Notes under the pieces: model-generated
Databases searched by the model: none
Seen by the model: the letters and a program-made list of their open reading frames with translations, nothing else
What the model was told of the DNA's origin: nothing
Assembly: GCA_964511405.1 (NCBI GenBank)
Contig: CAZEFK010000240.1
Location: forward strand, 1 to 9,909
DNA: 9,909 nt
Source: CAZEFK01 sp964511405
Lineage (GTDB): Bacteria > Pseudomonadota > Alphaproteobacteria > Elsterales > Elsteraceae
Direction of reading: 5' to 3'
Position numbers and translations under genes: made by a program
Part shown: piece after piece, positions 1-6,432 of the stretch
How the letters are laid out: each line of letters opens with the position of its first letter
Position numbering within the stretch: the first letter of the stretch is position 1

Positions 1-447
1 AGCGCGGCGGCGCCCCCGCCGCCGGCGCCGCGCGTGATCCCCGTGGCCGACCAGGTCGCGCCGGTGCTCGGACGGCTGGGGGCCGACAATGGCGGCCGGG
101 TCACCATCACGCTGACACCTGCCAATCTGGGCCGCGTCGAAGTCCAGCTCGACGTGTCCAAGGACGGCCACGTTCGCGCCGTGCTGACCGCCGACAATCC
201 CCAAACGCTACAGCTGCTGCAACGCGACGCGGCGACCCTGACCGCCAGCCTGCAGGACGCCGGCCTCAGCGCCGACAGCAGCAATCTTGCCTTCAATCTG
301 CGTGGCGAGACCGCGGACGAGCGCGAAGCGCGCCGGCGCGCAAGCTCCGCCGCGACCGCCGCCGGCGAGCCGGACGCGGGTATCGACAGCACCGAACTCA
401 TCATCGCCCAGCGCTACCGCGTCGGGCTGGTGGACGTGAATGCCTAG
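1..447 (+). CDS. fliK: Flagellar hook-length control protein FliK, C-terminal part (5' end outside window)
   Basis: The frame is open from the first base and ends at TAG (445-447), giving 148 visible residues; the start lies upstream of the window. FliK is a secreted molecular ruler that measures hook length and triggers the export switch from hook to filament proteins. The visible part begins with an Ala/Pro-rich linker, followed by the conserved C-terminal hook-control domain with the motif LTPANLGRVEVQLDV (about residues 38-52) and a helical stretch with repeated Leu. The tail ends in RYRVGLVDVNA, a common type of ending in alphaproteobacterial FliK. It lies 51 bases upstream of flgD on the same strand, as expected for a hook-assembly cluster. 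The family assignment comes from the domain motif and context. The N-terminal export and ruler region cannot be judged. Confidence 0.88.
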   Translation, partial: SAAAPPPPAPRVIPVADQVAPVLGRLGADNGGRVTITLTPANLGRVEVQLDVSKDGHVRAVLTADNPQTLQLLQRDAATLTASLQDAGLSADSSNLAFNLRGETADEREARRRASSAATAAGEPDAGIDSTELIIAQRYRVGLVDVNA

Positions 448-498
448 GGACGAAGCCATGATCCGCCAACGCATAGCCCGCCACTGGGAGTTGCCCGC

Positions 499-1221
499 AT
501 GACGGTCTCTTCGGTCAACTCGTCGTTGCAGACGAGTTCCACCACCAGCTCGACGGCGACCTCGTCGTCGACCCCGGGCTCGGCCATCACCAGCCAGGCC
601 GGGCTGAATGCGACATTCAACCAGTTCCTGACCATGCTGACGACTCAGCTGAAGAACCAGGATCCGCTGAATCCGCAGGACTCCTCGCAGTTCACCAGCC
701 AGCTGGTCCAGTACAGCCAGGTCGAGCAGCAGCTCAACACCAATACCAAGCTCGACACGCTGATCAACTACGACAAGACCAACCAGGCGCTGCAGGCGAC
801 CAATTACATCGGCGATACGATCCAGGCGACCGGCAACACCGTCACGCTGAACAGCGGCAGCAGCTCCGAGATCGGCGTCAAGTCGACCACCGCCGGCGGC
901 ACGCTTACGGTCAGCGTCAGCGACAGCAGCGGCAAGCAGGTCAAGACGCTGACCATCGCCAACGCGAAGGCCGGCCTCAACACCGTGAGCTGGGACGGCA
1001 CCGACCAGGCCGGCAACACCGCCGCCGCCGGCGTCTACACGGTCTCGGTCAGTGGCGTCGACAGCAGCGGCAAGGCCATCGACAGCAGCACGCTCAGCGC
1101 CGTCACCATCGGCAAGGTGACCGACGTCAGTATCGACCCGACCAAGGGCGTGCAGCTGATGATCGGATCGGCCGCCATCCCCCTCGCCAATCTGCTCAGC
1201 ATTCAGAGCAAGGCCGCCTAG
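499..1221 (+). CDS. flgD: Flagellar hook cap / hook assembly scaffold protein FlgD
   Basis: This 240-residue protein matches FlgD, the cap at the growing hook tip that lets FlgE subunits add and is later discarded. The first 30 or so residues are a Ser/Thr-rich, disordered-looking leader typical of secreted flagellar axial proteins. Next comes the FlgD signature FNQFLTMLTTQLKNQDPLNP (about residues 40-59) and a glutamine-rich helix. A beta-rich FlgD Ig/FlgD_Tudor-like region follows (about 85-230), with motifs such as LNTVSWDGTDQAGN and AAAGVYTVSVSG. The ATG is supported by GGGAG at 486-490, 8 bases upstream. Its ATG overlaps the TGA of a 14-codon open frame (458-502). The gene sits between fliK and the first hook gene, 25 bases from the latter, so one transcript is likely. 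Confidence 0.95.
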   Translation: MTVSSVNSSLQTSSTTSSTATSSSTPGSAITSQAGLNATFNQFLTMLTTQLKNQDPLNPQDSSQFTSQLVQYSQVEQQLNTNTKLDTLINYDKTNQALQATNYIGDTIQATGNTVTLNSGSSSEIGVKSTTAGGTLTVSVSDSSGKQVKTLTIANAKAGLNTVSWDGTDQAGNTAAAGVYTVSVSGVDSSGKAIDSSTLSAVTIGKVTDVSIDPTKGVQLMIGSAAIPLANLLSIQSKAA

Positions 1222-1246
1222 GCCCGGCCGCAACAGGAGCATTGCC

Positions 1247-2764
1247 ATGAGCTTATTCGGGTCCTTGCTGTCCGGCGTCCAGGGGCTCAGCGCCCAGAGC
1301 CAGGACATCGGCATCATTTCCGACAACATCGCCAACTCGCAGACGGTCGGCTACAAGGAGAACGAGGCGTTCTTCAATACGCTGACGACACCGTCGACGA
1401 GCACGCAGAACTATGCGACCGGCGGCGTGCAGTCGAATACCGTCGCCTTGATCGACAAGCAGGGCGTGCTGACCGCCACCAGCAGCCCGACTGACATGGC
1501 GATCACCGGCCGTGGCTTCCTGGCGGTGGCACCTCAGGTGAACACGACCACCGGCGCGGTCGCGACCACGACCAACGTGGGGTTCACGCGCGCCGGATCC
1601 TTCACCATCGATGCCAACGGCTTTCTCAAGAGCCCGACCGGCCAGTACCTGCTCGGCGTGCCGATCCCCGCCGGCACCGCCACTCCGTCGACGGTGTCGA
1701 TCCAGCCGCTGGGCGGCCTCAGCGCGGTCAATGTCGGCGCCGTCCAGGGCAACGCCCAGGCGACCTCGACGCTATCGATCGGCGCCAACCTTCCAGCTTC
1801 GGCTCCGCTGACGGCGACCGATGTCAGCGCCGGCACCGCGGGCTCGGGCTCCACGACCTCCTCGGCGCTGAACTTCACCAGGAACAACCTTCTGTTCACG
1901 GCCGGTACCAGCGGCAACGCCTCGGCGACCGACGCCTCGGTCACCGACAGCCTGTCCAGCCCGCCCCAGGCCTTCAACTCGCAGATCCAGGTGTTCGACG
2001 CACTCGGGGTCGCCCACGACCTGACCCTGACCTATGTCCACACCGCCTCCGACCAGTACCAGGTGTTCCTGACCAAGGCGACCGTGCACGGCTCGACCTC
2101 GACGATCGGCAGCACCGCCGTGCCCCTCGACTCGGTCAACAACACCAGCACCAACTTCTACAAGCCGCCGCAGGCGATCTGCGCGCTGTTCTTCGACCCG
2201 TCCTCGGGCGGCTTGCAGCACATCATCGATGCCAAGGGCAATGTCGACTCGGCGGCGGCGCCGACCATCACCTTCAACCCGACGTCGACCTCGGGCGCCA
2301 CCACAGTGTCGATCGCCTTCAATCCCGGCGCGATCGGCACGACGCAGGGCATCACGCAATACAGCAGCACCTTCGCCGTCGGGTTCCAGAACCAGAATGG
2401 CGTGCCGTTCGGCTATCGCACCGGCGTCTCGATCGACACCCAGGGCATCGTCCGCGCCGTGTTCACCAACGGCCAGTCGCTTGCGGTCTCGCGCGTCCCG
2501 CTGGTCACCTTCGCCAATGCCGATGCACTGATGGCCCAGACGCCCAATACGTACCAAGCCACCACGGCGTCGGGTTCGGCGACCGTCAACTTCGCGAACA
2601 CGGGCGGCGCCGGAACCATCACCACCAACACGCTCGAAGGCTCGACGGTCGACCTGGCCCAGCAGTTCACGGCCCTGATCACGGCGCAAAGCGCCTATTC
2701 CGCCAACACCAAGACCATCCAGACCGCCCAGCAGCTGCTGAACCAGCTGATCCAGAACGTGTAA
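1247..2764 (+). CDS. flgE: Flagellar hook protein FlgE, first of two tandem paralogs
   Basis: This 505-residue protein belongs to the FlgE/FlgF/FlgG family; FlgE forms the curved hook joining rod and filament. The N-terminal helix and rod motif are clear: SDNIANSQTVGYKENEAFF (about residues 25-43). They are followed by DMAITGRGFLAVAP, the family core just after the D0 region. A central FlaE-type domain begins around QIQVFDALGVAHDLTLTYV. The C-terminal D0 helix carries LEGSTVDLAQQFTALITAQS and a Gln/Asn-rich end ending LIQNV. The length exceeds that of a rod protein (about 250) and suits a hook. The ATG has AGGAG at 1235-1239, 7 bases upstream. No N-terminal Sec signal is present, as expected for type III export. 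A second FlgE-like gene follows, and sequence alone does not show which one forms the main hook. Confidence 0.93.
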   Translation: MSLFGSLLSGVQGLSAQSQDIGIISDNIANSQTVGYKENEAFFNTLTTPSTSTQNYATGGVQSNTVALIDKQGVLTATSSPTDMAITGRGFLAVAPQVNTTTGAVATTTNVGFTRAGSFTIDANGFLKSPTGQYLLGVPIPAGTATPSTVSIQPLGGLSAVNVGAVQGNAQATSTLSIGANLPASAPLTATDVSAGTAGSGSTTSSALNFTRNNLLFTAGTSGNASATDASVTDSLSSPPQAFNSQIQVFDALGVAHDLTLTYVHTASDQYQVFLTKATVHGSTSTIGSTAVPLDSVNNTSTNFYKPPQAICALFFDPSSGGLQHIIDAKGNVDSAAAPTITFNPTSTSGATTVSIAFNPGAIGTTQGITQYSSTFAVGFQNQNGVPFGYRTGVSIDTQGIVRAVFTNGQSLAVSRVPLVTFANADALMAQTPNTYQATTASGSATVNFANTGGAGTITTNTLEGSTVDLAQQFTALITAQSAYSANTKTIQTAQQLLNQLIQNV

Positions 2765-2771
2765 CGCCCAA

Positions 2772-2797
2772 GGCCCGGCGCCTGCTCGCGCCGGGCC
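2772..2797 (+). terminator. 10-bp perfect stem-loop between the two hook genes; possible terminator, attenuator or RNA-stability hairpin
   Basis: The arms GGCCCGGCGC (2772-2781) and GCGCCGGGCC (2788-2797) are exact reverse complements around a 6-base loop (2782-2787). The hairpin starts 7 bases after the TAA of the first hook gene. There is no T-run after it (the following bases are GCCCCCTACTC), so it is not a classic intrinsic terminator. It could instead stop 3' decay of the hook mRNA or partly reduce expression of the downstream paralog. Confidence 0.5.
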
Positions 2798-2831
2798 GCC
2801 CCCTACTCTCGGACAGGCAGGACGCTCGCCT

Positions 2832-4127
2832 ATGTCGATCATCGGCACCTTCAACACCGGCGTGTCCGGGATCAACACCTATTCGGCGGCGATCGCAACC
2901 GACTCCGACAACATCTCCAACAGCCAGACGGTCGGCTACAAGCAGGCGCGCGATACCTTCGCATCCCTGGTCGGACCGCTGGTCAAGACCACGACCTCGC
3001 GCTACTCCGAAGGCGGCTCCCAGGCCATCCTGCAGCGCTTCGTCGCCCAGCAGGGCTCGCTGGAGGTCACCAACGGCTCGACCGACTTCGCCGTCCAGGG
3101 CGCGGGCTTCTTTGCGGTGGCGTCGAGCGTCAACGCCACCACGGCCACCGTGCCGGCCACGGCCCAGCGCCTGCTGACCCGCGCTGGCGACTTCCATGTC
3201 GACCAGAACGGCTTCGTCGTCGACGGCACCGGCCAGACATTGCTCGGCGCGGCCGTCGGCTCGGGCACCGGGACCACCTTCGGCACCACCTTCTCGAACC
3301 TGGTGCCAGTGCAGTTCCCAGCCGCCAACGCCACCACGCCGGTCGGCAATCCCAGCAGCAAGGTGACGCTGAACAGCATCCTGCCGGCGACCGCGACCGC
3401 CGGGACGACCGTCAACGCCCCGGCGACGATCTATGACGCCACTGGCGGCGTCTACAACTTGAACCTGGCCTTCACCAAGGCCAGCGCGGGTACCTGGACC
3501 CTGACGGTGCCGTCCGCGACCCAGACCAACGCCGCCGCGGGCGCGACCCCGGTGACCGCCACGGTCACCGCGCCAACCACGACCCTCACCTTCAATCCGG
3601 CGACCGGCGCCCTGGCCCAGCCGACCGGCGGCATCGCAACCTCGGTCGCGCTGTCGAACGGCCAAACGCTGGCGATCTCGGTCAATCTGGGCACCGCTGC
3701 GGGCGGCAACCTCACCCAGGGCGCGACCCAGTTCTCGGTCGGCAACATCCAGACCGACGGCTCGCTGCCGGGCGTGCGGACCGGCTTCACCATCAGCGCC
3801 GATGGCCGCGTCCAGGAGACGCTGAGCAACGGCCAGAAGATCGATCGTTACCGGATCCCGCTGGTCACGGTGGCCAATCCCAACGGCCTGGAAGCGATTG
3901 CCAAGACCGCCTTCGCGATCAGCGAGACCTCCGGTGCAGCGGTCACCAACACGGCCGGCAGCAACGGTACCGGCGTGATCAAGGGCGGCGCGCTCGAGGC
4001 GTCGACCGTCGACCTGGCACAACAGTTCACCGACATCATTCAGAACCAAGCCGCCTACAACGCCAATACCAAGGTCATCAGCACCGCCGACCAGATGTAT
4101 CAGCGGGTGACCAACCTCGGCCGCTGA
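2832..4127 (+). CDS. flgE: FlgE-family flagellar hook protein, second tandem paralog
   Basis: This 431-residue protein is a second FlgE-family axial protein. It has the same plan as its upstream neighbour. The N-terminal D0/D1 motif is SDNISNSQTVGYKQARDTFA (about residues 25-44), followed by DFAVQGAGFFAVAS. A shorter central beta-rich domain includes ATIYDATGGVYNLNLAF. The C-terminal helix has LEASTVDLAQQFTDIIQNQA and ends VTNLGR. It is 74 residues shorter than the first, mostly in the middle surface-exposed region. The two are clearly homologous but diverged in both DNA and protein, so the duplication is old. The ATG is preceded by AGGCAGGA (2815-2822). It may be an alternative hook subunit, a second hook segment, or the hook of a second motility state. 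A role as a distal rod protein is less likely because it is too long. The symbol marks the family, not a proven role. Confidence 0.85.
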   Translation: MSIIGTFNTGVSGINTYSAAIATDSDNISNSQTVGYKQARDTFASLVGPLVKTTTSRYSEGGSQAILQRFVAQQGSLEVTNGSTDFAVQGAGFFAVASSVNATTATVPATAQRLLTRAGDFHVDQNGFVVDGTGQTLLGAAVGSGTGTTFGTTFSNLVPVQFPAANATTPVGNPSSKVTLNSILPATATAGTTVNAPATIYDATGGVYNLNLAFTKASAGTWTLTVPSATQTNAAAGATPVTATVTAPTTTLTFNPATGALAQPTGGIATSVALSNGQTLAISVNLGTAAGGNLTQGATQFSVGNIQTDGSLPGVRTGFTISADGRVQETLSNGQKIDRYRIPLVTVANPNGLEAIAKTAFAISETSGAAVTNTAGSNGTGVIKGGALEASTVDLAQQFTDIIQNQAAYNANTKVISTADQMYQRVTNLGR

Positions 4128-4137
4128 ACCCGCGTGG

Positions 4138-4160
4138 CGCCGGGCCTTTAGGCGTTTTTT
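4138..4160 (+). terminator. Weak candidate intrinsic terminator after the hook genes
   Basis: CGCC (4138-4141) can pair with GGCG (4151-4154), extended by two G-T wobbles, around a 9-base loop. The second arm runs straight into six T residues (4155-4160). The stem is short, so termination would be inefficient. The T-run is also part of the candidate CtrA site below, so this may be a regulatory sequence only. Confidence 0.3.
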
Positions 4161-4162
4161 AA
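4148..4162 (+). promoter_or_regulatory. Candidate CtrA-binding site upstream of sciP
   Basis: TTAG (4148-4151), seven bases, then TTAA (4159-4162) matches the CtrA consensus TTAA-N7-TTAA at 7 of 8 fixed positions. It sits in a short AT-rich spot, with TTAATTAA at 4159-4166, inside very GC-rich DNA. Its centre is about 31 bases upstream of the sciP ATG. In Caulobacter, sciP is itself expressed under CtrA control, so the location fits. Binding is inferred from the match and context only. Confidence 0.5.
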
Positions 4163-4185
4163 TTAAACGCGCCAACACTAAGGGT

Positions 4186-4530
4186 ATGACCGACGAGGAT
4201 CGATCCGAGGGCCCGGCCGCACGAGGCCCGGGAGGGGACCTTGCCAGCCCCTTCGGCCAGCTGATGACGCTCGCCGATCTGCCGCCGCCGGGCACCAAGC
4301 GCTGGGTCATCCGGCGCAAGGCCGAGGTCGTCGCCGGTGTGCGCCTGGGCCTGATCAGCCTCGAGGAGGCGTGCCGGCGCTACAACCTGTCGCTGGACGA
4401 ATTCCTGTCCTGGCAGCGCTCGATCGACCGCTACGGCGTGCGCGGCTTGCGCGCCACCCGCATCCAGGATTACCGCGCCGAGCGCCAGGACGGCCGCGGC
4501 GACCCCAGCGGCTCGGCCGCCGGCGGCTGA
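4186..4530 (+). CDS. sciP: CtrA inhibitor SciP (DUF1153 family)
   Basis: This 114-residue protein contains the DUF1153 core, a helix-turn-helix-like fold. The core runs from LADLPPPGTKRWVIRRKAEV (starting about residue 29) through LISLEEACRRYNLSLDEFLS to GLRATRIQDYR (ending about residue 98). In Caulobacter, SciP binds CtrA and blocks its transcriptional activation, including at flagellar promoters, late in the cell cycle. Here the core has a Gly/Arg/acidic leader of about 26 residues and a short Gly/Ser-rich tail. The chosen ATG has AAGGG only one base upstream, which is too close for a normal ribosome binding site. The next in-frame ATG (4264) would leave just the core with no better site. 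A leaderless message or the internal start are both possible. The gene lies between the hook genes and fliF, the same relative place I recall for Caulobacter. Confidence 0.9.
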   Translation: MTDEDRSEGPAARGPGGDLASPFGQLMTLADLPPPGTKRWVIRRKAEVVAGVRLGLISLEEACRRYNLSLDEFLSWQRSIDRYGVRGLRATRIQDYRAERQDGRGDPSGSAAGG

Positions 4531-4572
4531 CCGCCCCTCCTCGATCGGATCCGCCAAACCGTCGTTGCCGGT

Positions 4573-4595
4573 CCACCGGGGCCGCAACCCACCGG
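4573..4595 (+). repeat. Short direct repeat CCACCGG, 16-bp period, in the fliF upstream region
   Basis: CCACCGG occurs at 4573-4579 and again at 4589-4595. The first copy is part of an interrupted palindrome CCGGT-CC-ACCGG (4568-4579). The repeat lies just upstream of the TTAA inverted repeat in the sciP-fliF gap. It could be a regulator half-site pair, but a 7-bp repeat in GC-rich DNA can arise by chance. Confidence 0.25.
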
Positions 4596-4615
4596 AAAAT
4601 CTTGGCCTGGAGCCG

Positions 4616-4635
4616 GGTTTAAGAGATTTTAAACC
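4616..4635 (+). promoter_or_regulatory. AT-rich inverted repeat, candidate CtrA-type control site of the fliF operon
   Basis: GGTTTAA (4616-4622) and TTAAACC (4629-4635) form a perfect 7-bp inverted repeat around six bases. This gives TTAA-N6-TTAA, one base tighter than the CtrA consensus N7. With N7 spacing the best reading is TTTA-N7-TTAA, with one mismatch. It is one of only two AT-rich spots in the non-coding DNA here and lies 82 bases before the fliF start. In Caulobacter the fliF promoter is CtrA-activated and FlbD-repressed. The 187-bp sciP-fliF gap (4531-4717) shows no convincing sigma-54 -24/-12 element. Confidence 0.45.
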
Positions 4636-4704
4636 AGCTTCCGCGTAACTCTGAAGACCGCTCGCCGACCTTCGCGCGGGGTCCTGAGCGCCTGGCGGCC
4701 TTGC

Positions 4705-4710
4705 AGGGGA
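4705..4710 (+). promoter_or_regulatory. Ribosome binding site fixing the GTG start of fliF
   Basis: AGGGGA lies 7 bases before the GTG at 4718. The nearby ATG at 4710 is out of frame and meets a stop after three codons, exactly over the GTG, so it cannot be the fliF start. Confidence 0.7.
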
Positions 4711-4717
4711 TGATACC

Positions 4718-6358
4718 GTGAACGCTTTGCTCCAGACGCTGCGCAACCTCGGCCCCGTGCGCCTGGCGGTGTTGGGCGGCGTCGCGGTCGCGCTCATCGC
4801 GTTCTTCATCTACCTGATGACCCGCATGGGCGGCCAGGACATGGGCCTGCTCTACGGCAATCTCGAGCAGCAGGACGCCGCGCACATCACCCAGCGCCTG
4901 CAGGCGCTCAATATTTCGTACAAGGTATCGACCGACGGCAGCCAGGTCTTCGTGCCGACGGAGCAGGTGCCGCAGGTGCGGCTGACCTTGGCCGCCGACG
5001 GGCTGCCCTCGGGCGGCTCGGTCGGGTATGAGATCTTCGACCGCAGCCAGGGCCTGGCGGCGTCGAGCTTCGTCCAGAACATCAACCAACTGCGCGCCCT
5101 GGAAGGTGAGCTGGCCCGCACCATCGGCGTGATCGACAGCGTCCAGAGCGCGCGCGTGCACCTGGTGCTGCCGCAGCGCGAGCTGTTCAGCCGCGACCGG
5201 CAGGAGCCGACCGCAGCGATCATGCTGAAGATGACCGGCCTGAAGCGCCTCGACAACAGCCAGGTCCAGGCGATCCAAAACCTGGTGGCGGCGGCCGTTC
5301 CGGGCCTCAAGCCCGACAAGGTCTCGATCGTCGACGAACGCGGCCGGCTCTACTCGCGCAGCCTCAATGGCGGCACCGATGGCGCGGCCCTGGCGACGGC
5401 CGAGGAAAAGCGCATCACCTACGAGAACAAGCTCCGGGACTCGGTGCAGACCCTGCTGGAGCAGACCCTGGGCCAGGGCAAGGTGCGGGCCGAGGTCGCC
5501 GTCGAGATGGACTACAGCCGCACCCAAGTCAGCCAGGAGACCTACGACCCCGATCAGCAGGTCGTGCGGTCGACCCAGTCGGTCAACGACTCGAGCGAGA
5601 ACCGCGAGGGCGATCAGCCGTCGGTGACGATCGCCAACAACCTGCCGCCGGGTGCCGCCCAGCAGAGCAATGGCTCGCCCAATGTCAGCCGCACCTCGCA
5701 CAGCGAGGAGACGGTCAACAACGAGATCAGCCGGACGGTCAAGAATTCGACCTTCGAGCCCGGCGGGATCAAGCGCCTGTCCGTGGCCGTTCTGGTCGAT
5801 GGCCGGGTCACGAACGGCACCTGGGCGCCGCTGCCGGACGCCGAACTTTCCGACATCAAGCGGCTGGTCAGCTCTGCGGTCGGCTTCGATGTGGCCCGTC
5901 ACGACCAGATCGAAGTGGTGTCGCGGCAGTTCGCGGCGCTGGGCGAGGAAGGCTCCACCAAGCCCATCCAGTGGTTCGGCCTCGACAAGCAGGAGCTGAT
6001 CAAGCTGGCCGAGATCCTGGTCCTGGGCGCAGTCGGCGCGCTGGTCCTGCTGCTGGTCGTCCGGCCGCTGATCGGGCGGGTGTTCGAGACCATGCCGCAG
6101 GCGGCCACCGCCGGCGGCCCGGCCGGTCTTCTGGGCTATGCCGGCGGCCCGGCCGCCCTGCCCGGCCCCGAGGGCATGGGCCTGATGGAGCAGGCGTCGG
6201 CGGTCGAGATCGCCGATCCCATCGAAGAGATGATCGACCTCAACCGCATCGAAGGCCGCGTGAAGGCGTCGTCGCTGCGGCGCATCGGCGACATCGTCGA
6301 GAAGCATCCCGAGGAGGTTGTCGCCATCCTGCGCAACTGGCTCTACCAGGAAAGCTGA
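4718..6358 (+). CDS. fliF: Flagellar MS-ring protein FliF
   Basis: This 546-residue inner-membrane protein builds the MS ring, the base of the flagellum that houses the export gate and carries the rotor. A first membrane segment lies near residues 13-36 (VAVALIAFFIYLM). The YscJ/FliF ring-building region follows, with GSVGYEIFDRSQG and LEGELARTIGVIDSVQSARV. A large periplasmic region comes next, including a low-complexity Asn/Ser/Gly stretch. The second membrane segment is near 430-450 (LVLGAVGALVLLLVVRPLI). The cytoplasmic tail ends IEGRVKASSLRRIGDIVEKH and then EEVVAILRNWL, the conserved FliG-docking segment. The start is GTG with a good ribosome binding site. The protein is full length for the family, and its FliG-binding end is intact although no fliG follows. 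It appears to head the operon with fliH, fliN, flbD and flhA. Confidence 0.96.
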   Translation: MNALLQTLRNLGPVRLAVLGGVAVALIAFFIYLMTRMGGQDMGLLYGNLEQQDAAHITQRLQALNISYKVSTDGSQVFVPTEQVPQVRLTLAADGLPSGGSVGYEIFDRSQGLAASSFVQNINQLRALEGELARTIGVIDSVQSARVHLVLPQRELFSRDRQEPTAAIMLKMTGLKRLDNSQVQAIQNLVAAAVPGLKPDKVSIVDERGRLYSRSLNGGTDGAALATAEEKRITYENKLRDSVQTLLEQTLGQGKVRAEVAVEMDYSRTQVSQETYDPDQQVVRSTQSVNDSSENREGDQPSVTIANNLPPGAAQQSNGSPNVSRTSHSEETVNNEISRTVKNSTFEPGGIKRLSVAVLVDGRVTNGTWAPLPDAELSDIKRLVSSAVGFDVARHDQIEVVSRQFAALGEEGSTKPIQWFGLDKQELIKLAEILVLGAVGALVLLLVVRPLIGRVFETMPQAATAGGPAGLLGYAGGPAALPGPEGMGLMEQASAVEIADPIEEMIDLNRIEGRVKASSLRRIGDIVEKHPEEVVAILRNWLYQES

Positions 6359-6432
6359 TGGCCGCTGCCATGATGGTGCCGCCCCATGCCCACCCTGCCC
6401 CGTGCCGTAGGCACGCCGAGGTGGTGCGATGA
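6358..6432 (+). other. 24-codon open frame bridging fliF and fliH; doubtful mini-gene
   Basis: An ATG overlaps the fliF stop (ATGA at 6357-6360 region) and the frame ends in TGA overlapping the fliH ATG (6429). The peptide is MAAAMMVPPHAHPAPCRRHA plus EVVR. It fills exactly the place where fliG normally sits but shows no FliG motif. Inside it, CGTGCC-GTA-GGCACG (6401-6415) can form a 6-bp hairpin. It may serve only to couple fliH translation to fliF, or be chance. There is no evidence for a stable product. Confidence 0.15.

Noticed and set aside
208..1335. 375-codon minus-strand open frame across fliK, flgD and the first hook gene
   Set aside because: It spans three real genes in the opposite direction and has no plausible product.
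2679..4319. 546-codon minus-strand open frame opposite the second hook gene and sciP
   Set aside because: It is a mirror frame of two clear + strand genes, crosses their gap, and has biased Gly/Arg-rich composition typical of GC-driven false frames.
4693..4704. TGGC followed by TTGC just before fliF, resembling a sigma-54 promoter
   Set aside because: The two halves are about 3 bases too close, and the site overlaps the ribosome binding site, leaving no room for a leader.
4619..6307. 562-codon minus-strand open frame opposite fliF
   Set aside because: High GC leaves few stops on the opposite strand in this register. The predicted protein is Arg/Ala/Asp/Leu-rich with no recognisable domain, and the + strand is fully explained by FliF.
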